64,000 bases of DNA. Origin: Burkholderiaceae bacterium (GTDB lineage: Bacteria > Pseudomonadota > Gammaproteobacteria > Burkholderiales > Burkholderiaceae_C). The position numbers and the translations under genes are program-made. The notes under the pieces are model-generated. The model had not been told where the DNA came from. It saw only the letters and a list, made by a program, of their open reading frames with translations, and did no database searches. Positions within the stretch are counted from its first letter, which is position 1; each line of letters starts with the position of its first letter. Positions 28,105 to 38,318 of the stretch are shown here, one piece after another. The stretch lies in contig JAGOPK010000010.1 of assembly GCA_017992055.1 (NCBI GenBank), forward strand, positions 1 to 64,000. The letters run 5' to 3'.

Positions 28105-30915
28105 TTACCGCACCCACACAATGGCGCTGCGGCCGGGCACGGCCAGGCGGCCGTCGGCCAGGCTGGCCTCGCGGCGCAGCCGCGCATCGGCGGCACCGGG
28201 CGCGGCCAGCACCGGGTGCAGGCGCCAGGGGCCGCCGCCACGCAACGCATCGACGGCCAGCGTCTGCGCCTCGGGATGGGCATTCAGCACCAGCAGCAGG
28301 CCCTGCCAGCGCGCGCCGGGCAGGCCGCGGCCATCGAGCTCGGCCACGATCAGTGCGGGATTGGACTGCGGCCCGGCGCCATGGAAGCGCAGCCGCTGCT
28401 GCACCTGCTCGGCCGTGGTCAGGCGCAGCAGCCTGGTGCTGGCGCGCACCGCCAGCCAGTCGCGCAGGGCCTGGCGGGCGTAGGCGATGTCGGCCGGCGT
28501 GGCGCGCAACGCGGGGTCGCGCAGCCGCGGCGCCATCAGGCCATGCAGGCCGGCGTTGTCGCGGGCCGGCGGCAGGCCGCTGCCGAAGTGGTGCTGCTGG
28601 CCGCTCCAGTCCAGGCGGTTGAACCAGTCGCCCGAGTCGTAGCTGTTGCCGTCCATGCTCTTGCTGCGCAGCAGGTCGATGCCGGCATGGAAGTAGGGCA
28701 CGCCCTGGCTCAGCGCGGTCAGCGCCATGCCCAGCACCTGGGCGCGGGCGCGCTCGCTGGACGGCGTGGCCAGCGGCAGCTTGAAGGCATGCAGGTCCCA
28801 CAGCGTGGCGTTGTCGTGGTTCTCCACGTAATTGACCACCTCGTCGGGCTGCTGGGCATAACCGGCGCCGGGCTGGCCGGCATACACCAGCTCGGCGCCC
28901 GGGCGCGGCCGGCCGTCGGCATCGGGCACCTTCACCGTGGCCAGCGTGCCGGCCAGGCCCAGGCGGATCAGGGCCGCCGCCTCTTGGGCCTGGCGCTGCT
29001 GCGCGGCCTGGCCTTCAGCCGGCAGGCGCTGGCTGGCCTCGTTGGGCGCCACGCCCAGGCCGTTGAGCCAGCCCTGGCGGCTGATCACCGCCTCGCCGGC
29101 ATCGCCGAAGCCGCCGCCGCGCGCCGCGTCGCGCGCACGGTCGCTGAAGGTGGCGATGCCGCTGCCGCCCAGCCGGCCCTGGGCGGCCTGCACGAAGCGC
29201 GCGCCGTCGGCCACCTCGCCGAAGTTCCAGCCCTCGCCGATCAGCTGGATGTCGCGGCCGTTGTCGGCGCGCAGCTGCGCCTTCAGCGCCAGCATGGCCT
29301 CGCGCGGCTGGTGGCCCATCAGGTCGAAGCGGAACGAGTCGATGCGGTACTGGCGCGCCCACAGGCGCACGCTGTCGCTCATCAGCCGGGCCATCATGCG
29401 GTGCTCGGTGGCGCTGTTGTCGCAGCAGGTGCTGCGCTCGACCTCGCCGTTGGCATTGAGCCGGTGGTAGTAGCCGGGCACGATGCGGTCCAGCACCGAC
29501 TGGGGATGCTGGCCGCTGGCCGACAAATGGTTGTAGACCACGTCCATGCCCACGCGCAGGCCCGCCGCATGCAGGGCCATGACCATCTGGCGGAACTCGC
29601 GGATGCGCATGGCGCCGTCCGACGCATCGCTGGCATAGCTGCCCTCGGGCGCGTTGAAGTGCAGCGGGTCGTAGCCCCAGTTGAAGCAGTCGCTGGCGGC
29701 CTGGGCCACCACCGCGGCCTGCTGGGCCAGGCTGTCGGGCGCGGCCTGCGGCACCTGGGGTGTGCTGCAGCCCTGCTCGGGCACGCTGGCCAGGTCGAAC
29801 ACCGGCAGCAGGTGCACATCGCTCAGGCCGGCGCGGGCCAGCGCGCGCAGATGGGCCATGCCCTGGCTGCGGCTTTGCGTGAAGGCCGCGTACTTGCCGC
29901 GCTGGGCGGCGGGCACGCTGGCATCGTCGCGCGAGAAGTCGCGCACATGCAGCTCGTAGATGGCCATGTCCACATTGCTGCGCAGCGGCGCCGGGCGCCG
30001 GGCCTGGGCCCAGCCGGGCGGTGCCAGGCGCACATCGTCCAGGTGGCCGATCCAGCTGCGGTGCGAATCGGCGCCCAGGCTGATGCTGTAGGGGTCGCTG
30101 ACACGCTGGCGCACCCGGCCCTGGCCGGGCACCCAGACCTCGACCAGATAGCGGTAGTAGCGGCCGCGCAGATCACCCGGCAGCCGGGCCTGCCAGAAGC
30201 CGCTGCCGGCCACCGCCTGCAGCGGCTGCACGCTGCGCGCCGCGGCCTGGTCGTCGTCGTACAGACACAGGGCCACGGCGCGGGCGGTGGGCGCCCACAG
30301 CGTGGCCGTGGTGGCATGCGGCGCGCGCAGCGTGGGCACGCTGCCCAGGCTCAGCGGCGCGCTCTGGTCGGCGGCATAGAGGTCGTCCAGCGCACCGGCG
30401 ATCTGCAGCCGCGTGGCCTGCAGCACCTGGCCGGCCGCATCCTCCAGCACCAGCAGCTGCTGGCCGCGGTGCAGCACGGCCAGACGCTCGGGCGTGGCGG
30501 CCTCGGCCGGCAGCTGCCAGCGCGCGCCGGGCCGCAGGTGCGCAAAGCGCGTGGCCAGCGGCGGCGGCAGCGCATCGGTCCAGGCCTGGAGTTCCAGCGC
30601 ATGGTCAAAGCCGCTGGCCGGCGCGCCGGGCTGGGCGCGGATCGTCGGCGCCTCGGCCAGCAGCAGGCGGGCGCGGCCGCCGGCGGGCACCTCCCGCCCG
30701 GGCCACTGCAGGCGCCGGCGGTCCAGCCAGATGCCCTGCGCCGCCGGCAGCGCCTGGGCCTCGGCCTGCAGCAGCGTGGCCCAGGCCGGACCATCGCAGG
30801 CGGCGCGCAGTTCGGCCCCGCCCTGGGCCTGGACCCACAGCGGTAGGCACAGCAGGGCCGTAGCAAAACTACCAGCCAAACGGCCGAAGCAGCCAGTCTT
30901 CTTCGTTGACTTCAT
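28105..30915 (-). CDS. pulA: secreted pullulanase-type alpha-1,6-glucosidase (GH13)
   Basis: The 936-residue enzyme debranches pullulan and starch-derived dextrins. A signal peptide (cleavage after WVQAQ, about residue 31) is followed by an accessory N-terminal region, a CBM48-like beta domain (about 195-300, LWAPTARAVALCLYDDD), and a catalytic TIM barrel. The type I pullulanase signature appears as FNWGYDPLHF. Catalytic residues are aspartate 531 (FRFDLMGH), glutamate 561 (LIGEGWNFGE) and aspartate 701 (VENHDNATL). Two HexR-like operators flank its start, one inside the signal-peptide coding region. It is divergent from another GH13 gene. Confidence 0.95.
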   Translation of the reverse strand: MKSTKKTGCFGRLAGSFATALLCLPLWVQAQGGAELRAACDGPAWATLLQAEAQALPAAQGIWLDRRRLQWPGREVPAGGRARLLLAEAPTIRAQPGAPASGFDHALELQAWTDALPPPLATRFAHLRPGARWQLPAEAATPERLAVLHRGQQLLVLEDAAGQVLQATRLQIAGALDDLYAADQSAPLSLGSVPTLRAPHATTATLWAPTARAVALCLYDDDQAAARSVQPLQAVAGSGFWQARLPGDLRGRYYRYLVEVWVPGQGRVRQRVSDPYSISLGADSHRSWIGHLDDVRLAPPGWAQARRPAPLRSNVDMAIYELHVRDFSRDDASVPAAQRGKYAAFTQSRSQGMAHLRALARAGLSDVHLLPVFDLASVPEQGCSTPQVPQAAPDSLAQQAAVVAQAASDCFNWGYDPLHFNAPEGSYASDASDGAMRIREFRQMVMALHAAGLRVGMDVVYNHLSASGQHPQSVLDRIVPGYYHRLNANGEVERSTCCDNSATEHRMMARLMSDSVRLWARQYRIDSFRFDLMGHQPREAMLALKAQLRADNGRDIQLIGEGWNFGEVADGARFVQAAQGRLGGSGIATFSDRARDAARGGGFGDAGEAVISRQGWLNGLGVAPNEASQRLPAEGQAAQQRQAQEAAALIRLGLAGTLATVKVPDADGRPRPGAELVYAGQPGAGYAQQPDEVVNYVENHDNATLWDLHAFKLPLATPSSERARAQVLGMALTALSQGVPYFHAGIDLLRSKSMDGNSYDSGDWFNRLDWSGQQHHFGSGLPPARDNAGLHGLMAPRLRDPALRATPADIAYARQALRDWLAVRASTRLLRLTTAEQVQQRLRFHGAGPQSNPALIVAELDGRGLPGARWQGLLLVLNAHPEAQTLAVDALRGGGPWRLHPVLAAPGAADARLRREASLADGRLAVPGRSAIVWVR
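30860..30872. promoter_or_regulatory. HexR-like operator 1 (inside pulA 5' coding region)
   Basis: GTAG-CAAAA-CTAC lies 43 bp into the pullulanase coding sequence. The same 13-mer recurs at 59812-59824 next to the glucokinase-hexR gene. A site inside the gene could act as a roadblock. Confidence 0.55.
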
Positions 30916-30957
30916 GAGGGAATCCGCGGTGCAGCAGCCGGAAAGCAGTTGCTAAAG

Positions 30958-30972
30958 TGTAGTTTCACTACG
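30958..30972. promoter_or_regulatory. HexR-like operator 2 (pulA/GH13 divergent region)
   Basis: TGTAG-TTTCA-CTACG matches the repeated TGTAG-N5-CTACA palindrome with one outer-base mismatch. It lies in the 72-bp gap between the divergent starts of pullulanase and the 30988 GH13 gene. Confidence 0.7.
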
Positions 30973-30987
30973 AATACAGGTCTCTCC

Positions 30988-32716
30988 ATGGCACTACCGA
31001 TGCGCCAGCGGCTTTGCCACGGGCTGGGCGCCGCCCTGCTGGCCCTGGCCACCACCGGCCCGGCCCCGGCCGCCCAGGCCGTCCAGGGCGCCCAAGCCGG
31101 CGCGATGCCCGACACCCGCCCGGTGCCGCAGCGCGCCGACCGCCTGCCGCCGCTGCCGGCGCACTGGGAGCGCGGCGTGTTCATGGAGATCTTCGTGCGC
31201 GCCTATGCCGACAGCGATGGCGACGGCATCGGCGATCTGCGCGGCCTGATCTCGCGGCTGGACTACCTGGCCGACCTGGGTGTGCGTGGCCTGTGGCTGA
31301 TGCCCATCACCGCCAGCGCCGACCGCGACCATGGCTATGCCACCGTGGACCACCGTGCCATCGAGCGCGACTACGGCACGCTGGCCGACCTGGACGAGCT
31401 GCTGCGCCAGGCGCGGCGCCGCGGCATCGGGGTGATCATCGACTACGTGGTCAACCATGCGGCGGCCGACCACCCCTGGTTCCGCGCCGCGCGCGAGGAT
31501 ACGTCCAGCCCCTGGCGCGACTGGTTCGTCTGGGCCGATGCCAGGCCCGAGGGCTGGGACATCTGGGGCGTGGACCCCTGGTACCACCTGGCCAGCGCGC
31601 CCTGGACCTACAAGGGCGACCTGAAAGCCATGCCCAGGCCAGAAAGCCAGGCCCGCGGCTTCTATTTCGCCACCTTCGGGCCGCACATGCCCGACTTCAA
31701 CCTGCGCCACGGCCCGGCGCTGCGCTACCACCAGGACAGCCTGCGCTTCTGGCTCAACCGCGGCATTGCCGGCTTCCGCCTCGACGCCGTGCCGCACCTG
31801 GTGGAAAACAGCGCGCAGGACTGGAACGACCAGCCCGAGAGCCGGGCCATGACCAAGGCGCTGACCGACCTGATCCGCCGCTATCCGCGCCGCATGGCGG
31901 TGTGCGAGGCCACGGCCCAGCCGCAGGCCTGGGGCGATCCGGCGGTGTGCGGCGGTGCCTTCGCCTTCGGCCATGTGCAGCACCATGTGGGCGCGGCCCT
32001 GGGCCGGGCCGAATCGGTGCAGGCCCTGGCCGACTACCACCGCACGGCACGGCCAACCATGGCCGGCTTCGTCTCCAACCACGACCGCTTTGCCGGACTG
32101 CGCCTGTGGGACCAGGTGGCCGGCGACGACACCGCCTACCGCCTGGCCGCGGCCAGCTACCTGCTGCAGCCGGGCACGCCCTATGTCTACTACGGCGAGG
32201 AGATCGGCCAGGCCGGCCTGGCCGATGCCGACAACCGCCTGGGCGACCGGCCGCTGCGCGCACCGATGAGCTGGAGCGCCGACGAGCGCACGGCCGGCTT
32301 CACCACCGGCACGCCGTTCCGCGAGCTGTCGCCCAACCGCGCCACGCACAACGCACAAGCCCAGCGCGCCGATCCGGGATCGCTGCATGCGCACTACAAG
32401 GCCTTGATCGGCCTGCGCAACCGCTGGCCGTCGATCGCCCGCGGCAGCTTCGAGCACAGCTTTGCCGACGGCCTGGTGCTGGGCTTCCAGCGCGCGCTGC
32501 CGGGCGAGCGCACGCTGGTGCTGATCAACTACGGCGCCGAGGCCGCCCGCGTGCAGGTGCCCGGGCTGGCAGAGGGCATGCGGCTTCAGCCGCTGTTCGG
32601 CGCCGAGGCTTTGCCGCAGCCTCGGCCGGCGCCCGCACCGGGCCAGGCCTGGACCCTGGCGCCACGGACGGCCCAGGTCTGGCGGCTGCTGCCGCCGCGG
32701 CAGCCGGGCTCACGGC

Positions 32717-32739
<23 letters not shown>
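30988..32739 (+). CDS. exported GH13 alpha-amylase-family glucosidase
   Basis: The 583-residue protein has an N-terminal signal peptide (about residues 5-30, ending near APAAQA) and a complete (beta/alpha)8 catalytic domain. Catalytic residues are aspartate 266 (FRLDAVPH), glutamate 307 (AVCEATAQP) and aspartate 366 (SNHDRF). The start of the barrel ([20 protein letters not shown]) carries the D-x-D-G-D-G-I-G-D calcium/substrate loop of oligo-1,6-glucosidase, trehalulose-type and maltogenic enzymes. Precise linkage is uncertain. It is divergent from pullulanase and shares its HexR-like operator region. ATG 31000 is an alternative start. Confidence 0.9.
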
Positions 32740-33810
<1,071 letters not shown>

Positions 33811-33814
<4 letters not shown>

Positions 33815-34509
33815 GGCGCGGCCTCGGCCAGCCCGGCGGCGCGGCGCTGGGCGCGCCGGTTCAGCCACTGCAGCAGCAACAGCACGCTCAGCGCAAACAC
33901 CAGCATGCCGGCGGCCAGTCGGTGGGCGGCGTCGAACTCAGTGGCCTCCACATGCTCGTAGATGGCCACCGACAGCACGCGGGTCTGGCCCGGGATGTTG
34001 CCGCCCATCATCAGCACCACGCCGAACTCGCCCACCGTGTGCGCAAAACCCAGCACCGCGGCGGTCAGAAAGCCCGGCCGGGCCAGCGGCAGGGCCACGG
34101 TGGCAAAGCGGTCCCAGGGCCCCGCACGCAGCGTGGCCGCGGCCTCCAGCGCCCGCTCGGGAATGGCCTCGAAGGCCTGCTGCAGCGGCTGCACGACAAA
34201 GGGCATCGAATACAGCACCGAGGCCAGCACCAGGCCGGCAAAGGTGAAGGGCAGCCGGCCCAGGCCCAGGGCCTGGGTGAGCTGGCCGACCGGGCCGTTG
34301 GGCCCCATCAGCAGCAGCAGGTAGAAGCCCAGCACCGACGGCGGCAGCACCAGCGGCATGGCCACCACCGCGGCCACCAGCGGCTTGGCGGCCGAGCGTG
34401 TGCGCGCCAGCCACCAGGCCAGCGGCGTGCCGACGATCAGCAGCAGCACGGTGGTCAGGCCCGCCAGCTCGGCGGTCAGGCGCACGGCGATCCAGTCGGC
34501 GGGGCTCAT
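33811..34509 (-). CDS. modB: molybdate ABC transporter permease
   Basis: The 232-residue inner-membrane protein has about five spans and the ABC-permease EAA motif in [23 protein letters not shown], whose glycine contacts ModC. The segment [19 protein letters not shown] is typical of ModB. It lies between modA (16-bp gap) and modC (4-bp overlap) in one operon. Confidence 0.96.
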
Positions 34510-34525
34510 GGCGATGCGGCCGGCC

Positions 34526-35287
34526 TCAGCGGTAGCCGTAAGCGGCGATCACGGCCTTGGCCGGCGCGCTTTTCAGATAGTCCAGCAAGGCCCGGGCGGC
34601 GGCGTTCTTCTCGCCGGCCTTCAGCAGCACGGCGTCCTGGCGGATCTCGCCATACAGGTGCTGCGGCACGCGCCACATCGAGCCGCTGGCCGGCTTGCCC
34701 GGCACCGCCACCTGGCTGAGCGCCACAAAACCCAGCTCGGCATTGCCCGAGAGCACGAACTGATGGGCCTGGGCGATGGAATCTGCCGTCACCAGCTTGG
34801 GCATGATGGCCTCGCTCAAACCCCGCGCCTTGATGACCTCCAGCCCGGCCGTGCCATAGGGCGCGATCTTGGGGTTGGCGATGGCCAGCTTGCTGAACCG
34901 GGCGGCCTGGCCCAGCACCGCGCCCTGCTCGTCCACCAGGCCCGGCGTGGCGCTCCACAGCACCAGCTGGCCGATGGCATAGCTGAAGTTGCTGCCTGCC
35001 ACGCCCTGGCCGTCGGCGATCAGCTTCTTCGGCGTCTCGTCGTCGGCGGCGATCAACACCTCGAAGGGCGCGCCGCCGGCGACGATCTGCGTATAGAACT
35101 TGCCGGTGGCGCCGGCCGAGGCCTTGACCTGGTGGCCGGTGGCGGCGCTGAAGCCTTCGGCGATCTTCTGCAGCGGGCCGGCAAAGTTGGCGGCCACGGC
35201 CACCAGCACCTCGTCGGCGCGGGCCGGCGCGGCGGCCGACGCCAGGGCCGAGACGGCGGCGGCCAGGGTCAGGGACAGGGCTTTCAT
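34526..35287 (-). CDS. modA: molybdate-binding periplasmic protein
   Basis: This 253-residue binding protein delivers molybdate to ModB. A signal peptide ends at APARA (about residue 24); the mature protein begins [18 protein letters not shown], the family start whose ASN/serine residues line the oxyanion pocket, with [12 protein letters not shown] and GLEVIKARG following. A good GGAGA ribosome site precedes ATG 35287. modE lies 31 bp upstream on the same strand, so regulator and transporter may share a transcript. Confidence 0.96.
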   Translation of the reverse strand: MKALSLTLAAAVSALASAAAPARADEVLVAVAANFAGPLQKIAEGFSAATGHQVKASAGATGKFYTQIVAGGAPFEVLIAADDETPKKLIADGQGVAGSNFSYAIGQLVLWSATPGLVDEQGAVLGQAARFSKLAIANPKIAPYGTAGLEVIKARGLSEAIMPKLVTADSIAQAHQFVLSGNAELGFVALSQVAVPGKPASGSMWRVPQHLYGEIRQDAVLLKAGEKNAAARALLDYLKSAPAKAVIAAYGYR

Positions 35288-35318
35288 CGTTTTCTCCAGA
35301 TCAATGGGACGGCTGGCC

Positions 35319-36164
35319 TCAATCGAGCACGGCCAGGATCACGCTGGACACCTTGAAGGCCGCGCTGGCCCGCCGGCCGGGCTCCAGGCCCAGCGCGGCC
35401 ACGGCCTCGCGCGTGAGCACGGCCACCGCCGTGCGGCCGGCGCCCAGGTCCAGCGTGACCTCGGCATTCACCGGCCCGTCGACGATGCGCGCCACCGTGC
35501 CCCACAGCTGGTTGCGCGCACTGATGCGCAGCGCCGGGTCGGTGACGATCAGCAGCGACGAGGCCTTGACCAGGGCGATGACCTCGCTGCCCAGGCGCAG
35601 GCCCAGCTGCTCGGCCGACTCGCGCGTGACCACGGCCACCAGCTCCAGGGCCGGGTCCAGGCGCACGCGCACCTCGTAGTCCACCGGCCCCTCGCGCAGC
35701 CCGGACACCGTGCCCAGGAACTGGTTGCGTGCACTGGTGCGCACCGACATGCGCCGCAGCAGGCGCTGGAACGAGGGCCGGTCGCCCACCGGCAGATCGG
35801 CAAACCGCTGCGCCAGCCGGTCGAGTGCGGCCTGGTACTCGGCCTCGACCGCGCGGTACATGGCGATCACACGCTGGCCATGGGGCGTGAGCTTGGTGCC
35901 GCCGCCGGCCCGGCCGCCGGTGCTGCGCTCCACCAGCGGCTGCTCGGCCAGGTTGTTCATCGCGTCCACCGCGTCCCAGGCCGCCTTGTACGACAGCGGC
36001 ACCTGCTTGGCCGCCTGCGAGATCGAGCCGCAGCGGGCGATGGCCTCCAGCAGTCGCACCCGGGTGTCGCCCAGAAAAGCGCCCAGCTCGGTATCGACCT
36101 CCAGCCGGCCGGTCAGGCGCGGGGCAGCGGTGGCGGTGGCGGTGGGCAAGGCCTTGGGCTTCAT
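35319..36164 (-). CDS. modE: molybdate-responsive regulator ModE
   Basis: The 281-residue protein has an N-terminal winged helix (GSISQAAKQVPLSYKAAWDAV, ending in GGRAGGGTKLTPHG) and two C-terminal Mop/TOBE repeats (SARNQFLGTVSGL and SARNQLWGTVARI, about 140-281) that bind molybdate. In E. coli molybdate-bound ModE represses modABC. Here it heads the modE-modABC run and is divergent from a separate Mop protein; a ModE-like palindrome occupies the 73-bp gap between them. Confidence 0.95.
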   Translation of the reverse strand: MKPKALPTATATAAPRLTGRLEVDTELGAFLGDTRVRLLEAIARCGSISQAAKQVPLSYKAAWDAVDAMNNLAEQPLVERSTGGRAGGGTKLTPHGQRVIAMYRAVEAEYQAALDRLAQRFADLPVGDRPSFQRLLRRMSVRTSARNQFLGTVSGLREGPVDYEVRVRLDPALELVAVVTRESAEQLGLRLGSEVIALVKASSLLIVTDPALRISARNQLWGTVARIVDGPVNAEVTLDLGAGRTAVAVLTREAVAALGLEPGRRASAAFKVSSVILAVLD

Positions 36165-36200
36165 GGTCGGGCGGCGCGCGCTTGTCGGGAACACGACAAT

Positions 36201-36224
36201 CGTCGTATTCTGAACGATATAACG
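36201..36224. promoter_or_regulatory. ModE-like operator between modE and the Mop gene
   Basis: A 24-bp imperfect palindrome has left arm CGTCGTATTC and right arm CGATATAACG with 4 bp between. The right arm fits the TAxATAACG half-site remembered for ModE boxes. It lies in the divergent promoter region, suitable for controlling both modE-modABC and the Mop gene. Confidence 0.65.
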
Positions 36225-36237
36225 CAATCCACATGCC

Positions 36238-36738
36238 ATGATGCTTGAGCCACCGGCCGGCCTGGGCTCCGACAACCTGCTGGCAGCGCAGGTGCTGGCG
36301 CTGAACAGCGGGCCCATCAACTGCGAGCTGCTGCTGGCGCTGGCCGGCGGCGAGCGCCTGGCGGCGGTGGTGACCCGCGCCGCCAGCGAGGAACTGGGCC
36401 TGGCCCCGGGCCGGCCGGTGTGGGCCCTGCCGCTGACCGTGCTGCTGGCCACCGGCGGCACGCCCGACGGCACGGCCAAAAGCACGGCCAAAAGCACGGC
36501 CGGCCTGCAGAATCACCTGGCCGGCGTGGTCGAGACGGTACAGCCGCGGGGCCTGAATGCCCGCGTCGGCCTGCGCCTGGCCGGCGGCAGCCGGCTGCAG
36601 GCGGTGGTCACCACCGAGGCGGTGGCGGTGCTGGGCCTGGCGCCGGGGGTGGCCGCCTGGGCGCTGATCCCGGCCAGCCAGGTGCTGCTGGTCGGGCCAT
36701 CGCCGCAGCCAGGCAGCGTCGTAGCCAAAACTACATAA
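36238..36738 (+). CDS. di-Mop molybdate-binding protein (molbindin-like)
   Basis: The 166-residue protein consists of two Mop/TOBE repeats: residues about 10-72 (NLLAAQVLALNSGPINCELLLAL) and about 90-155 (NHLAGVVETVQPRGLNARVGLRL). They are joined by a linker carrying a short tandem repeat (KSTAKSTA, encoded by a 12-bp DNA repeat near 36475-36503). Such proteins store or buffer molybdate in the cytoplasm. It is divergent from modE. A second ModE-like palindrome overlaps its stop codon. Confidence 0.88.
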   Translation: MMLEPPAGLGSDNLLAAQVLALNSGPINCELLLALAGGERLAAVVTRAASEELGLAPGRPVWALPLTVLLATGGTPDGTAKSTAKSTAGLQNHLAGVVETVQPRGLNARVGLRLAGGSRLQAVVTTEAVAVLGLAPGVAAWALIPASQVLLVGPSPQPGSVVAKTT

Positions 36739-36740
36739 CG
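36717..36740. promoter_or_regulatory. second ModE-like palindrome at the end of the Mop gene
   Basis: This 24-bp palindrome starts CGTCGTAG and ends CTACATAACG, sharing 18 of 24 positions with the box at 36201-36224. It overlaps the Mop stop codon. No promoter it could serve is evident, as malQ ends convergently 28 bp further on. Confidence 0.5.
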
Positions 36741-36767
36741 AATACCGGGCCGCGGCCGGCCCTTGCT

Positions 36768-38318
36768 TCAGTACGAGGCCGGCGGCGCGTGCTTGGCCGG
36801 CACGCCGATGCCCAGCAGCGCAAAGTCGCCGCGGCCGCTGGCGGCCGTCAGCAGGCCCAGCACACGGCCCGGCTCGTCGCCGATCATCGGCCAGTCGAAG
36901 CGCCAGCTCCAGTTGGCATCGCCCAGCGTGCCCGGCGTGTTCATGCGGTGCTCGCTGCCCAGGCCCAGCACGTCCTGCAGCGGAAACACCGCCAGGTTGG
37001 CCACCGAATTGAGCGCGGCGCGGATCATGGCCCAGTGCACATCGTGGGCGCCGCAGGCCAGGTAGGTGCCGGCAAAGCGCCGCTCGCGCTCGGCCGCCGC
37101 ATCCCACCAGCCGCGCGCGGTGTCGTTGTCGTGGGTGCCGGTGTAGACCACCACGTCGCGGCGCCAGGTGTGGGGCAGGAACTCGTGCTCGCCGTCGCCA
37201 CCAAAGGCGAACTGCAGGATCTTCATGCCCGGATAGCCCAGCGCGTCGCGCAGCTGGTGCACGTCCGGCGTGATGAAGCCCAGGTCCTCGGCGACGATGG
37301 GCAGCGCGCCCAGGGCCCGCGAGATGGCGTCGAACAGCGGCTGGCCCGGGCCCTTCTTCCACTGGCCGGTCTGGGCATCGGGGCTCTCGGCCGGGATCTC
37401 GTAATAGCCGGCAAAGCCGCGGAAGTGGTCGATGCGGAAGGCATCGGCCTGGTGCAGCATGCGGCGCACGCGCGCCGTCCACCAGGCCCAGTCCTCGACG
37501 GCCATGCGCTCCCAGCGGTACATGGGGTTGCCCCAGCGCTGGCCCAGCGGGCCCAGGTCGTCGGGCGGCACGCCGGCCACCACGGTGGGCTGGCAGTCAT
37601 CGTCCAGCAGGTACAGGTCGGGCCGGGCCCAGCAGTCGGCGCTGTGGTGGGCGACGAAGATCGGCAGGTCGCCGAGGATGTGCACGCCCTTGGCATTGGC
37701 ATGGGCCTTCAGCGCCGTGCACTGGCTGTCGAAGCACCATTGCACAAAGGTCCAGAAAGCGATCTCGTCGGCCAGCTCGCGCCGCGCCGCGGCCAGCGCC
37801 GCCGGCTCGCGCCCGCGCAGCGGTGCCGGCCACAGCCACCAGGGCTGGCCGGCCTGGGCGGTTTCCAGCGCCATGAACAGCACGTAGTCGTCCAGCCAGT
37901 CGGCATTGGCCGCGGCCCAGGCCGCCAGGCTGGCGCGCTGGGCCGGCGTGGCCCGGGCGCCGTAGCCGGCAAAGGCCAAGCGCAGCTGGGCCATGCGCCA
38001 GGGCACGACGGCGCAGAAGTCCACCCGCGTGGCATCGAAGCCGCCGGGCGGCAGCTCGGGCGCGGGCAGCCAGCCCTGCTCGACCAGCGGCTCCAGCGCC
38101 ACCATCAGCGGGCTGCCGGCAAAGGCCGAGACGCTCTGGTAGGGCGAGTTGCCGGGGCCGATGGGCGTGGTCGGCAGCCACTGCCACAGGCGCTGGCCGC
38201 AGCCGGCCAGCCAGTCGACGAAATGGTGGGCCGCGGGGCCGAAGTCGCCGATGCCGTGCGGGCCGGGCAGCGAGGTGATGTGCAGCAGCACACCGGAGGC
38301 GCGTTGGTTCAGGTTCAT
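36768..38318 (-). CDS. malQ: 4-alpha-glucanotransferase (amylomaltase)
   Basis: MalQ disproportionates maltodextrins, releasing glucose and lengthening chains for phosphorolysis. The 516-residue product is GH77: early SGVLLHITSLPGPHGIGDFG, substrate loop WLPTTPIGPGNSPYQ, the nucleophile in AFRIDHFRGF, acid/base in LPIVAEDLGF and third aspartate in YTGTHDNDT. ATG 38318 overlaps the glgX stop (ATGA). It is last in the glgP-glgB-glgX-malQ run. Confidence 0.97.
   Translation of the reverse strand: MNLNQRASGVLLHITSLPGPHGIGDFGPAAHHFVDWLAGCGQRLWQWLPTTPIGPGNSPYQSVSAFAGSPLMVALEPLVEQGWLPAPELPPGGFDATRVDFCAVVPWRMAQLRLAFAGYGARATPAQRASLAAWAAANADWLDDYVLFMALETAQAGQPWWLWPAPLRGREPAALAAARRELADEIAFWTFVQWCFDSQCTALKAHANAKGVHILGDLPIFVAHHSADCWARPDLYLLDDDCQPTVVAGVPPDDLGPLGQRWGNPMYRWERMAVEDWAWWTARVRRMLHQADAFRIDHFRGFAGYYEIPAESPDAQTGQWKKGPGQPLFDAISRALGALPIVAEDLGFITPDVHQLRDALGYPGMKILQFAFGGDGEHEFLPHTWRRDVVVYTGTHDNDTARGWWDAAAERERRFAGTYLACGAHDVHWAMIRAALNSVANLAVFPLQDVLGLGSEHRMNTPGTLGDANWSWRFDWPMIGDEPGRVLGLLTAASGRGDFALLGIGVPAKHAPPASY

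Noticed and set aside
28216-30846. 876-codon plus-strand frame inside the pullulanase locus
   Set aside because: Its composition is a mirror of the pullulanase codons. The minus strand carries all GH13 catalytic motifs and a signal peptide.
36721-36734. GTAG-N6-CTAC at the end of the Mop gene as a ninth HexR-like operator
   Set aside because: The spacer is 6 rather than 5, it is not at a glucan promoter, and the longer 24-bp palindrome around it matches the ModE-like box upstream of the Mop gene.
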